Source: Macrothele yani (Eukaryota; Arthropoda; Arachnida; Araneae; Macrothelidae). From it: a stretch of 64,000 nt of DNA. Within the stretch, counting starts at the first letter, position 1. The number at the start of each line of letters is the position of its first letter. Positions 11,875-22,645 of the stretch are shown here, one piece after another. The position numbers and the translations under genes are program-made. The DNA lies in assembly GCA_039090855.1 (NCBI GenBank), contig CM077012.1, forward strand, positions 140,960,541 to 141,024,540, in the 5' to 3' direction. The notes under the pieces are model-generated. The model did not search any database. It had not been told where the DNA came from and saw nothing but the letters and a program-made list of their open reading frames with translations.

Positions 11875-13058
11875 CAATGCGGTGCCAAAAAACTGGAAAG
11901 GGCACAACCATTTCTATTACATGGTATCGTCCGCAAACGACGTATATATAGAGGCAGATATCTCCGCAAGTTCAAGTACTAGCATTCACAGTTGAGATGG
12001 CAGATTATCAAGATTTAAGCGATTTGGAACCTGGTACGATAGCAGGCGCCCGGGACATGGCTTCGAAATTACCAGAAAATTCGGATTTATATGATTAACC
12101 ATTTCAAGGGTGTACCTTTACTACACAAACTCAGGGAAAACATACACAGTGCGAGACCGATGTAGCCATCGAAAAGCGCTGGACGATCGTGGGTAGCGGC
12201 GTCTGGCACGGATCGTAACATCCGCCCGGCGCGTTACATTGCTGCAAATCCCAGCGCAATTCAATGCTGGGGCCAGTAGTTGCATCAGCTTTTGAACAGT
12301 GCAACGTTCGCTGTGTTCTATGGGGTTCCGGAGCTGACGGCCCACCCGGGTGCCTTGCTGACCAGACGACACAAGGCTGTGCGCCTCGTCTGGGCTCGGG
12401 AACACCGCCATTGGACGCAAGATGACTAGAAACGTGTAGCCTGGTTCGGCGAAACGCGATACCAACTGTTTTGGAGAGATGGCAGATTGTGGGTGAGGCG
12501 ACAACCCCACGAGTCAATGGATCACGCATGCCTACAAGGGACAGTGCAAGCCGGCGGTGGCTCTGTTATGGTGTGGAGTATTTTCAGCTGGTACGTATTA
12601 AGACCCCTCATACGTCTGCAGACTGCTCTGACCGGTGGAAGCTACGTAACCATCCTTGGTGATCATTTGCATCCTTCCATGTAATGCAACCACTCCAAGG
12701 GGTGCGACTTCTTTCAACACAACAATACTCCACCGCACACGTTCACAGACGCACGATTATGGCTGGAGGAATATTCCACGTAGTTTGGCATCGTGACTTG
12801 GCTCCCTCGTTTGCCGGATTTAAACGCCATCGAACACATTTGGGATGCTGTTCAATGTGCCGTAAATGTCAGGAAACCTCCACCGGTGAATATTACGGAA
12901 TTGTGGGACGCTCTTCAAGAAGCATGGTGTGCACTATCTCCACAGTACTACACAGAGCTCGTGGAGTCCATGCCTTGTCGATTTGTTGCCGTTATGTGAT
13001 CGCGAGGAGGACCAACGCGGTATTAGAGAAGTATACCAGTTTTTTTGGCACTTCAATG
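11875..13058 (+). mobile_element. Tc1/mariner element nested in a Tc1 element
   Basis: Flanked by TA (11873-11874 and 13059-13060). The left end contains GTGCCAAAAAACTGG and the right end reversed contains GTGCCAAAAAAACTGG. Removing it and one TA restores the host reading frame across Ser-Phe-Thr-Leu-Phe-Pro. It belongs with the copies at 861-2080, 19966-21192 and 27594-28832. Confidence 0.93.
11997..13026 (+). pseudogene. Transposase remnant of the nested Tc1-like element
   Basis: It starts ATGGCAGATTATCAAGATTTAA at 11997, with frameshifts from the first domain on. The C-terminal part is the clearest: 'WLPRLPDLNAIEHIWDAVQ' near 12793-12850, containing the third catalytic acid (Glu of IEHIWD), and 'VMVWSIFSWYVLRPLIRLQT' near 12567-12625. 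It ends at the conserved GGPTRY-type terminus near 13026. It cannot encode a full-length protein. Confidence 0.85.
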
Positions 13059-13446
13059 TACATTATTCCCAACTGTATGTCGTGTTATGTATGAGAACCC
13101 CCACGGAAGCGTCCAATTCAGAATTTGTTGTGTGGTTCCAACTGTCAAATATGGGGGTGGATCTGATAATTTGGTGGGCAATATCTTGCTATTCGGCTGT
13201 CCCCATCATTACATTACATGATCGAGTTACTGCTACAGAGTACTTAAACATTTTAGGGGATCACGTGCATCATAGGGTCCAAATGTTTCCTAATAGTGAT
13301 GCCGTTTTCCAAAATGGTAGTGCGCTTATACATACAGACAGAACGGTTCAGTCTTGGTTTGAGAGGCATCAAGATAAACATCAACATCTGCCCCTGACTG
13401 CTCAATCACCTGTCTTGAAAATAATCGAACCACTCTGGTCAATTTC

Positions 13447-13451
13447 GGAGA

Positions 13452-13489
<38 letters not shown>
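13447..13489. repeat. (GA)n tract inside a transposase
   Basis: A perfect AG run of about 20 units interrupts the transposase C-terminus in frame for a stretch (Arg-Glu repeats). It probably grew from a short AG-rich coding segment. Confidence 0.95.
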
Positions 13490-13490
<1 letters not shown>

Positions 13491-13700
13491 CAGATTTCCT
13501 TCTCCAACAGCTCTGAAGCAATTGTCTAATTCTCTGATCGATGAATGGTACAACATTCCATTGGAGACTATTCAAAAGCTGTATGAATCTATTCCATGAA
13601 AATTGGAAACTGTATGAAAAAGCAAATGCTGGTCCAACACCTTAGTAATAAAAACGTATTGCCAATTTCCCAGGTATTCACATTATTTTGTCCAACCCCT

Positions 13701-13738
<38 letters not shown>
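13701..13738. repeat. (GT)n tract at a transposon edge
   Basis: The run begins at the last bases of the Tc1 terminal repeat and ends where an inverted LINE 3' end begins, so it fills the junction of two insertions. Confidence 0.9.
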
Positions 13739-13739
<1 letters not shown>

Positions 13740-14035
13740 ATCCATCATCAACCATTAACAATACAGTGCTGGATGAAGGTTTCCCCAAGGTTCTTCCACA
13801 ACTGTCTGTCTTGAGCCAGTCTCCCCCATGTCACTCCGTCATGCTTTCGAATTTCCTCCAACCGTGTCCCATTAGTCTTCTGGGTCTTTTTGTGCCCCTC
13901 GGAATCCAGTCTAAAATTTTGGTTGTCCATCGGTAGTCTGTTTTTCTGGTAACATGCAAAGCCCATTTGCAGTTTCAGGGATTTTACTGTCATCATGATG
14001 CCTCCCACTCTTGTCATATTCCTTATCCGCGAGTT
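13738..14035 (-). mobile_element. RTE-type LINE 3' end
   Basis: On the minus strand this encodes 'MTRVGGIMMTVKSLKLQMG', 'NFRLDSEGHKKTQKTNG', 'VTWGRLAQDRQLWKNLGET', the C-terminus of the LINE family, followed by the 3' tail with ATGATG units at the low-coordinate end. 5' truncation is usual for LINEs. Confidence 0.88.
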
Positions 14036-14284
14036 CCTCTTATCTTTTCGGAATCATTTTGGAAGGGGTTAGGGGGTTTTGGCCATAACACACCACGCTA
14101 GCCAAGCGGTTTGGTCAGTTTCGGATAGCATTTCCTCTAATCCCAGTGGTACAGTCATAGCACTATTGGTATTCGTCAGAGCCCCTTTAATGGGAACAGG
14201 ATGCACGCCTATACAGTGGGGTTGACATTTGTCAAGGAGAGGCTATGATGTGTTTGCGCATCACCTGACCTTGCTTCCCTTGTG

Positions 14285-14570
14285 TATATATCCTCATCAC
14301 CATTGTCAACCATCATCAATCCCCTCCCGGAATGAAGGTCTCCCAAAGTTTCTTTTACAACGGTCTGTCTTGAGCTATTCTCTTCCATGTCAATCCCGCA
14401 TGCTTTCGAATTCCATCTATCCATCTACCACGTGGTCTTAGTCTGGTTTTTTTCCTGTTCCTTGGAATACAGTCTAAAATTTCGGTTGTTCATCGGTGGT
14501 CCGCTCTTCTGGCAATATGGTCAGCTCATTGCCACTTCAGGGATTTTACTCTGATCATGAATATATAGAG
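14285..14570 (-). mobile_element. RTE-type LINE 3' end, second copy
   Basis: Same 3' region as the neighbour at 13738-14035, in the same orientation, with 'tctgtcttgagctattctcttcc', 'ccttggaatacagtctaaaa' and 'ggcaatatgg...cattgccacttcagggattttactctg'. The two copies are separate insertions or a segmental duplicate. Confidence 0.85.
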
Positions 14571-14574
14571 TTTA

Positions 14575-17075
14575 TATGCATTTATAGAAAACAATCATTA
14601 AAATGACCATCTACACGATTCGAAAATGCTAATAGACTGTACTACTTTTTTTTTTTTCACGGTTCACGTCGAATAGATATTACTCAGGGTCATATTCTTA
14701 TTTGTTGATGAGAAACGCCATCGTACAAGCTGTCTTTCAGTACTTCGACAGCTCAGTGAGTACGTGTTCCTGTTTATTACGTACAAGTCGTAGTTTGTTT
14801 TTGTTTTCCAACTTATTTTATTAACGTTTTTAAGAGCGGTATCAATGAAATCAGTACAACTTTGTCTAGGTTTTGCATCATATTAGTGTTTTTAAAAATG
14901 GATTGGTTTAGTCCAAAATTACTGTTTAAGATATTTGATCTGCCCTAAATGAATTGGAAAAAGAAATTACTCATAGATGATCATTAGGCACACCAGTTTG
15001 AGGAATCGTTCGCTATTTTATGCGGGTGCTTCGGGATTTGCGCAACAAGCACCTTGAGCATCTAAGGCTATAAGCAGTAGCGTATCCCTAATTTTGGATT
15101 ACTGGTTACAGAGAGGAGCTAGAGACAGTGGAAGGCACAGGTGCACCCCCCTCCCATGCCTGATCCAGGGCTCATCTCGGAAAATTAGCCAGAAGCCCGG
15201 GCCTCTGACCATTTGGCTTACGGGAAGTACTCAATGCCTTTCTGAAAATATGCACGGAAGTCAAATCGTAGACGTTTACCTTACAATAGTGGTTCAGTTT
15301 CTGATGATTGAGAGTATAAAAAAACCGCTTGTTTTGAGAGTATATATTTTTATCTATCAAAATTATTCACTTTCCCGGAAACACATGAGCGAATATCCGA
15401 CGGCTATATACTAAGCAAATGGGGAACAAAACTCATCCTTCAAAAGATATTTGTAAATTATAAGTAAATAATATTTTCTGATGCTTATTTTACAGTGAGA
15501 TGACCATACCATTTAGTATCGCGGATTAGCAATCACCCTCGTCATTTAGTTTAGCTTTCAACAAACTGATTAGGAGCCAAGATAATTAACATCGAAACTT
15601 ACCCGTCCTCACCAAACAGTTGTTGCCTGGCAAAGAAAATGATGACAGGGTAATCAAATTTGCTAACTTTATTTCTTGACTAAAATTCCATCTAGTTTTC
15701 AGCTTATCATTTGTGAAACACAAGCGGTTTTTAAAGTTGGGATGAAGTATTTGCTAATGGTGTCTTCTCGAAAATTTGTCGAGATAAAGTTTAACATGCT
15801 CTTTCTTCCTCTCTTGGAAAAACGGTCTGTAGTCCATGACGAATATATCTTCTGTCCAATGTACAAAAGGTTTCGTTCGTTTTCTTAACTGTTTAACATT
15901 TTGTATATTAGGTCTTCATTGATCATAGGCAGTGAATAAGATGCTATCAGTTCATACACATTTTCAAGGCTGATACTGAAGTCCAGTTTATTCAAAAGCT
16001 GAATAAAAATCTTCGAAGTTATATGCGAATGTTTTCTTACGTTTTAAGTATCCTTAAGGCATACACCTACTAGGGATTAGTTAATAATTTTTTTAAATAA
16101 ATTCTGCACCCTTGAAAGGTTTATTCATTCTTTCTCTCACGCCGCAGTTCGTAAGATAGGTTCGAATCTGGTATACGAAAAGCGATTTAGGAGTGTAAAG
16201 GCGTAATATGTATGAAAGTCAAGCGTGCAAAGGCAGGGCTTATACTCGTACTTCGGAAACCATTATACTTGTGACGATCATATTTCTTGCCACCTTCTTT
16301 GATCATAACACCGAAACTGTGCCAATTCAACGCATTCCCAAGAAAAACGCAGGCCTTTAAGTTTTGAGAAATTCCAAATTGGTTTTAATCTCTGAACCAA
16401 AGGTCTTTTAAAATCATATTTAGAACTTCACCGTTCATCAAAAAATGTGAAATATCCTAGGAAACGTTTTGATGCCAAGGAAACCCTCCATAAACAAGCT
16501 CAGTAGCCACTGCGTGAAAGGTTTGAGTTAAGGCATTTTAATTTAGCCACGTTAAAACCGGGCGACACTTTATTTTTGTATGATTAAGCACCTGCATTGC
16601 TTTTTGTGTTAGGATTTCCCAACTCCTGCTTCTAAGCAAATACACCGACACTACGTTAGATTTTTCTTCATATGAGCAGCGGCGTCTGATATTCAACACA
16701 GCACCGGACGTAGCAACGTCGCTAAGTGATAGCTTTATTGAGACAAGATCACCTTATACCCTGTTCCTGGAGCGTCTGTATGAAGAGTTATTTTATAACG
16801 GCACAGAGAGACTTTATTGCTCAGATCCTTTATTTTATTATTTTATCGAGATCATTTCACCACTTTGCGTACAGAGAATTCATCTGAAGTTTTAATGTCA
16901 GCAAAAAACCCTACACATTGCAGTACTTGTTAACGTTTTCTCTTCGGCCTCACTTCATTAATAAGATTTGAGCACTGCTTTTAGAGAAACTTGTCCTTTT
17001 TGTGTTCTCACACTACAAAAATTGGACTGAAAAAAAAAAAAAAGAAAATTTCAAAAAGAATTCGTTTAAGAGGTA
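14575..17075. other. No gene seen; possible old SINE at 15110-15240
   Basis: Mostly AT-rich sequence without recognisable coding capacity. The part near 15130-15240 ('catgcctgatccaggg...agccagaagcccgggcctctg') resembles part of 54758-54840 and may be a relic of the same short repeat. A lone B-box-like 'ggttcgaatctgg' sits near 16160. Confidence 0.35.
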
Positions 17076-17890
17076 CACTATCTGATCAAAAATATCAAGA
17101 CACTTGTCTATCAGCAAACTCCCTGAAATAGGAAAGGAATTAGAATCGAGTTGATCCACTCTTTGCTGCCAACACAGCTTCCACTCTTCTGAAAAGGCTT
17201 TCCACTAGATTTGGTGCGTAGCTGCTGCGGGAACTGCCTTTCATTAAATCATAAGATCATTACTCAAGTCAGTCACCAGTGTCGGGCGGTTCAACCTGGA
17301 TCGCAGTTGGCGTTCAGATTAATCCAAAAGGTGTTCTATGGGGTTGAGATCGGGTCTCTGCTCGCCAATCAAGTTCTTATACACACATCTCATCAAGCCA
17401 TTCCTACCCGAACCTCGCTTTGTGGACGGATGGGTATTGTCCTATTAGTAAATGAAAAGGTCTTCACCCGACTGTTAACGTAATGTTGGGAGCACAGATT
17501 TGTCCAGAAAATTATAGGCCCCAGTTTTAACATTCCCGGCCGCTGGAACTAGGCGAGGTCATAGCCAAAACGATAAACAGCTCCAGAGAATGAGGCCTCC
17601 TTAACCAATCTTCACAGCTGGCACAGCACAGTAGGTAGCGTTCACCTGGCATCCGCCTCAATCAGATTCGTCCGTCTGACTGCCAGATGGCGATGCGCGA
17701 TTCATCACTCCAGATAACGAATCCCCGCTGCTCTACACTTCACTAGTGTTGAGCTGTACACTACTCCATCCGTTGCTCGGCGTTGATTTTGCTATTGTTC
17801 AGCTTGCTTTCGGCTGCTTGGCCATAAAAATCCATTCTTCTCAGCTCTAAAGCTGTTTGAATACTTCTACCCTTTGTCGGTTCATATATG
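17076..17890 (-). mobile_element. Tc1-like element, truncated and degenerate
   Basis: A terminal repeat starts after TA at 17074-17075 (CACTATCTGATCAAAAATATC). Read on the minus strand, the segment near 17330-17360 gives 'RPDLNPIEHLL', the third catalytic block, and the segment near 17670-17735 gives 'GFVIWSDESRIAIW', the first. No matching inverted repeat is visible beyond 17890, so the 5' end is missing. Confidence 0.75.
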
Positions 17891-17899
17891 TGCGAGACT

Positions 17900-18682
17900 G
17901 GCTTCTCAACTTATGTTTCCACAAAATCCAAGTATCGCAACCGAGTAGATGCAGAGCCGGACATGCGACTGAAACTGTCCTTCATAGAGCCGAACAAGAA
18001 AGAACTTTGTAAGTAGAAGAAACAACTGCACTCATCACGTTGAGCTCAGTAATTCAATCATTTTGCTTACGAATACTTGCCATGATTTCCTTTTTCTGTG
18101 AGCTCTATTGGGCTTTATTATGAAAGAATACTAGAATATGAGAAAAACTGAAAGTGTTACGTATGCTGTTAGCAAAATAAAACTGATTCTTCTCAGAAAT
18201 GAATACAATACGTCTCAGAAATGAAATTCTTAAATCATCATTGCCTGTATAAACACAATTTTGCACTGAATATAAACACAAGTAATAAAAAATATATTGG
18301 GGCTCTGCGGCCTCATCCTTGGGTTAAAAGGGTTCTGCGGTGTCACAAGTTTTAGATCCGCTGGTTTAAACTCATACAACTGACAAAACTCGTTATCTAG
18401 TCAACAAGCTGTTGTAAACTTTTTATAACACACACTTAGCTTCACAGTCAATTTCCATTTAAATTGTGCAGCGTTCTCTACGTATGTTCAGCATTAGCAA
18501 GACCGTTAATAACCATTATAAAATTGAAACGCTGAAACGCGAATTTTGCCAACGTCCTCGATTTAGTTTTCATACGGCAATTTTTTTAGCTAATTCAATT
18601 TATATCACTTCCCATTTGAACTACTTTAACATTTAATTTGTTTTGTAACAAACACAAATTTCAATATATATATATATATACA
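17900..18682. other. No gene seen
   Basis: AT-rich sequence ending in a short (TA)n run (18664-18680) that abuts the next Tc1-like element. Confidence 0.4.
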
Positions 18683-19930
18683 CACTGAAGAGCAATTGAA
18701 TTAGAGATGCCTGTCTAGTAGCGTGTAGCACCACCTTTCGCCTTGATCACGGCGGCGATTAGTCTCGTCATGGCCTCGACAAGACACCGGAAGCGTTTGG
18801 AAGCCATACGGATCGACGACCCCTGAACAAGCTCCCACAGTTCACGAAGATTTGATGGAGGGTGTGTGTAGGGGGGGGGAGGGGGTCACAGCCTCGAACA
18901 TCTCTCTCGATGGCATCCCAGATGTGCTCGATGGGATTGAGGTCAGGTGACCTACCTGGCCAAGGAAGCGTGGTCACGTCGTTTGAGTGTTCATTAAACC
19001 AATCGGATACGATTCGGGAGCGATGGCACGGCGCATTGTCTTGTTGCAGGATGAGGTCCCCAGTGGGATGTTGAAGACGCACAAACGGGAGCAAATGGTG
19101 GCCCAGGATATCCCGGTAACGTTGACCTGTAAAGGTCGATGTCACACGTATCAGGGGTCCCATTTCAGTCCACGTAAACAGTCCCCAGATGAGAATTCCA
19201 TCCCCACCAGCTTGAAGAGTACCCTGCTGGCAAGAAGGATCCATCGCTTCATGTGGTTTGCGCCGTACTCGTATCCTGCCATCCACATGTACCAACGTGA
19301 ATCTCGACTCATCAGTCTAGGTAACATTTTCCCACATGTCTAGGGTCAAGTGGCGATGTTCCCGCGCCCATGCTAATCTTTGCACCCTGTGATGTGCGGC
19401 CAGCAGCGGTACCGTCGTTGGACGATGGCTTCTGTACCCCATAGCGAGGAGATGGTTCTGGATGGTGCGGCTGCTTACACGTTTTTGTGCACCAGCGTTA
19501 AATTGCAGAGAGAGTGATTTCTTGCACTGTGGCCCGTCCATCCGCTGTTACAATGCGAGCTAGCCGACGATGACCCCGCTCACCCACACGCTGTTGTCCC
19601 CGGCAGTTGGCCTTTGCAGGGATGATTTTACCGGATTCGATGTACTCACTGTGCACCCGTGACACAGTGGCTCGTGAAAATTCCAGTGCCTGCACGACTT
19701 CCGAGATGGAGTGAGCCATTCGTCAGGCCCCGACAATTTTCCGACGATCAAATGTGCTTAGATCCTTCGTCTTACCCATACTACGTCCGACTCTTACTAA
19801 TTCCCGTCGCATCACTCCTTATATTGTCGGATCGCTGCATACGTCATGTCGTCTCCGTTTACAGACAGGGCTGCCCACAGTGCTACATTTGCATGACGCC
19901 AGCTGTCTCTAATTCAATTGCTCTTCAGTG
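18683..19930 (-). mobile_element. Tc1-like element, family A
   Basis: Inverted ends: left CACTGAAGAGCAATTGAATT; the right end reversed is the same 20 bases. TA follows the right end (19931-19932). The left flank is CA next to a TA run. The same family is at 31116-32335 in the opposite orientation. Confidence 0.93.
18715..19779 (-). pseudogene. Family A Tc1-like transposase, frameshifted
   Basis: The minus-strand frame begins ATGGGTAAGACGAAG at 19779. The N-terminal domain is readable ('MAHSISEVVQALEFSRATVS'), then 'GHRRLARIVTADGRATVQEI', then after a frame change 'GYRSHRPTTVPLLAAHHRVQ' and 'HVDGRIRVRRKPHEAMDPSC'. The catalytic second Asp ('LQQDNAPCHRS') and Glu ('NPIEHIWDAIER') are intact with 36 residues between them. 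A G-rich run near 18870-18885 disrupts the C-terminus. The end is at the GGATRY-like terminus near 18715. Confidence 0.88.
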
Positions 19931-19938
19931 TATATGTA

Positions 19939-19963
19939 CACTGAAGAGCAAGTGAATTAGATA
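19939..19963. mobile_element. Solo terminal repeat of family A
   Basis: CACTGAAGAGCAAGTGAATTAG copies the first bases of family A with one change, between the right end of one Tc1-like element and the left end of the next. No internal sequence is attached. Confidence 0.8.
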
Positions 19964-19965
19964 TA

Positions 19966-21191
19966 CACTGAAGTGCCAGAAAAAACTGGTACAGACGAGC
20001 TTATGCAAAATACATAGCAACGTCACCTATACGCGTACTCGGTTGTGTCCGCCAGTGCGTATATAAAGCGATAGACATCCTTGCCAGCTGTCAGAGCTGG
20101 TTTCGGAATGAGAATGACAAGTAATAACGATTTAAGCGATTTTCAACGCGGTGTCATAGTTGGCGCTCGTGAGATAGACCATAGTATTTCGGAGGTAGAA
20201 ACGAAGTTCGGATTTTCACGGACGACCATTCCAAGGGTGTACCGTGTCTACAAGAATTCCGGCAAAACCTCCAACCCACGATACACCAGTGTGGCCGTAA
20301 AAAGACATTGGGTGAACGTGACCATCGTCGGCTGTCAAGAATCATTTCACGCGATAGGCGTGCAGCACTCTCGCAGGTATCATCGAAATTCAATGCTGGA
20401 GCCTCAACAAGCATCAGCGCTTGCACTGTGCAACGTACCCTGCAGGATATGGGCTTTGGGAGCCGACGCCCAACTAGAGTCCCCTTGATGGATGCACGAC
20501 ACAGAGCTATGCGCCTCGCTTGGGCACGGCAACACCGCCACTGGACACTCGATTCCTGGAAAGAAGTAGCCTGGTCTGACGAGTCACGTTTCCAACTGTA
20601 TCGGGCAGATAGAAGGATTCGTGTGTGTGGCGCAAACCCCATGAAGCCATGGATCCCGCCTGTCACACAGGTAACTGTACCAGCTGGTGGGGTTCCGTAA
20701 TGGTATGGGATGTGTTTAGCTGGACTTCACTGGGACCCCTGGTAGTCTACAAACGTCTGTGACCTGCCTACTCTATCTGCGCATCCTTTCTGACGAGGCA
20801 CACCCGTTCATGTCCTGCATTAATTCTAATGGGTTGGGCCTGTTCCAACAGGACAATGCTCCTCCATACAAGTGTCGGGACGCCACATTCTGGTTAGAGG
20901 AGCATTCATCTGAGTTTGGGGTGTTGTCATTGCAACCCAAGTTCCCAGATCTGAACGTGATAGAACACATTTGGGATGCCATGCGACGCGCTATCGAACA
21001 CAGGAGCCCGAGACCTCGGAATACACCCGAATTGTGGAACGCTCTGCAGGAAGTATGGTGTGCAGTGCATTGCCTACAGCATATTTCCAGAAGCTAGTGG
21101 AGTCCATGCCGTGTCGTATTTCCGCAGTCCTGCGCTCCCGTGGGGGACCTACCAAGTATTAGACTGGTGTACCAGTTTTTCTGGCACTTCA

Positions 21192-21192
<1 letters not shown>
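19966..21192 (+). mobile_element. Tc1-like element, family B
   Basis: The left end, after TA (19964-19965), is CACTGAAGTGCCAGAAAAAA. The right end reversed is CTGAAGTGCCAGAAAAACTGG, missing the outermost two bases and running straight into a (TA)n tract. Related to the copies at 861, 11875 and 27594. Confidence 0.92.
20114..21162 (+). pseudogene. Family B Tc1-like transposase, frameshifted
   Basis: It begins MTSNNDLSDFQRGVIVGARE with a helix-turn-helix ('SISEVETKFGFSRTTIPRVY'). A frame change leads to 'GERDHRRLSRIISRDRRAAL' and 'EVAWSDESRFQLYRADRRIR' (first catalytic Asp). After another break come 'GLFQQDNAPPYKC' (second Asp) and 'DLNVIEHIWDAMRR' (Glu), separated by 36 residues. The end is a GGPTKY-type terminus at 21162. 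At least three lesions separate these blocks. Confidence 0.88.

Positions 21193-21256
<64 letters not shown>
21193..21256. repeat. (TA)n tract at a transposon end
   Basis: About 32 uninterrupted TA units begin at the exact end of the family B terminal repeat, where a TA target duplication is expected. Confidence 0.95.
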
Positions 21257-21257
<1 letters not shown>

Positions 21258-22110
21258 TATTAAGAAGATATTTTGCAACTTTCGTTTTAAATTCTAAAGT
21301 TTTTCTTATGTTTTTGGATTTGCTCTTTAGTATATATATATATATTCTTCCATATTAGTAAGAATACATATATTTATTCTTCCATATTAGTAAGTCGAAA
21401 ACACTAAATTTTGATCTCGACGAGTTTTAGAATATTTTGCACGAAACCAGCTTTACTGGTCTACATTTCAACCCAATCTTACTGATTTACCTAAAAATTA
21501 AAGTTTCTTTCTTTCTAGTAACATCTCAAACTTAGTGTTCAAAACAAATTGTGCCTCAAACGTTTTCACAAGTTCTGAATAGCCTAAAAGTAAAGCAGTT
21601 CTGATATTATCTTCTAAAAGTGTTCTTGACAGTTCTTTTAAATCTAACATTAAGCTGCCAGTTCTTGGACTCAGTTTTAGTTTTATCTCAATCTTGGCAT
21701 GTCAATATATTATTTTTCCTTGACAAATTTCATTTTAAATCTAATCCCACTTGATCCTATTCTTACATAATCGGTTATTCATTAATTTGCATTATGCCAT
21801 AAAACCTAATTTTAGATTTAAACAAAAATTTTGATTTTATAAAAATTCGAATTTCGAAGCATGCTTACGACTTCGAAATTCCGATTTTTAAGATATTTTA
21901 ATATTGAAATGATAGTTTTCAAGCTATTTATGAATTTATTACTGTTACATGAATATTTGAATTATGTACACTGTTCAACATAGGAAATGCCACACCACGA
22001 AATATTTGTTGGAACGCCATGAAGCTTTATGGGTATGTGTTCACAGTTGGGTTATGTATCACTTGATAGGTGAGGGAGATAAAAGGGGCAAAAAAAACTC
22101 TGCGTTCCTA
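21257..22110. other. No gene seen
   Basis: AT-rich sequence, with a second short (TA)n run at 21331-21345. Confidence 0.4.
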
Positions 22111-22116
22111 ATTTTA

Positions 22117-22468
22117 TCGTCCTCACCTGGGTGTGTGGACCACTGCATCGGAGTGATCTCGGTGGAGAAAACACGTGTAAGGAGTGCAAATAATCAGCTT
22201 ACCTAAGTCTGATCGTCCTCACCTGGGCGTGTGGACCACTGTGTCAGAGTGATTTCGGTGGCGAAAGCACTTGTAAAGAGTGCAAATAATCAGCATAACT
22301 AAGTGTTACCGTCCTCACCTGTGCGTGTGGACCACTGCATTGGAGTGATATCGGTGGCGAAAGCGCGTGTAAGGAGTGTAAATAATCAGCATAACTAAGT
22401 TTGGTCGTCCTCACCTGGGCGTGTGTGCATCGGAGTGAACTCTGTGGCGAAAGCACGTGTAAAGAATG
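22117..22468. repeat. 96-bp tandem repeat, about 3.6 copies
   Basis: Units beginning 'tcgtcctcacctgggcgtg' start at 22117, 22213, 22309 and 22405, an exact 96-bp period. Each contains 'ggaccactg', 'ggtggcgaaagca', 'gtgcaaataatcagc' and 'taactaag'. The last unit is cut short. I see no long open frame across it. Confidence 0.93.
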
Positions 22469-22519
22469 AAACGCCTGGGCGACGTCATCGGTAATCTTGC
22501 CATCACACGAACACCTTTA

Positions 22520-22645
22520 CCAGAGACTTCAATAGGGCTACGTACGGCTTGTTGGAGCCTGTGTCGCATCGAGATGCAACAACTGTAGGCCGAATGTGGC
22601 TACAATGGTTAGAAAATCACGTGTGCTGCCGTAGTGAGACTCATT
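22520..22645 (+). pseudogene. Transposase N-terminal fragment, Tc1-like
   Basis: A frame reading 'YGLLEPVSHRDATTVGRMWLQ' resembles the helix-turn-helix of one Tc1-like lineage. No catalytic part follows. Confidence 0.45.

Larger units (their letters stand above)
11407..13645 (+). pseudogene. Tc1 transposase split by an insertion
   Basis: The N-terminal half (11407-11874) has the helix-turn-helix ('AKLFGVSRATVSTVMTAYTK') and the linker block 'NERDRRTLTRIVSKQHRATA'. The frame is broken by a TGA at about 11845-11847 in 'WKLKV'. The 'WSDESSF' catalytic block is cut after Phe by the inserted element. Codons resume at 13059 ('LFPT'). The second half holds 'WWAISCYSAVPIITL', 'FQNGSALIHT' (where Asp of the usual QDN/QDD block is replaced) and 'IIEPLWSISES'. 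A (GA)n run then replaces several codons before 'DEWYNIPLETIQKLYESIP'. It ends near 13645. Family members are DD34E transposases of about 340 residues. Confidence 0.9.
11227..13701 (+). mobile_element. Tc1 element carrying a nested element
   Basis: Left end CAGGGGTTGAACAAAATGATG; the right end reversed reads CAGGGGTTGGACAAAATAATG, an inverted repeat of about 24 bp. TA precedes the left end. On the right the expected TA reads TG and runs into a (GT)n tract. The element is split by another element at 11875-13058. It lies against the tail of the LINE fragment ending at 11226. Confidence 0.92.
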
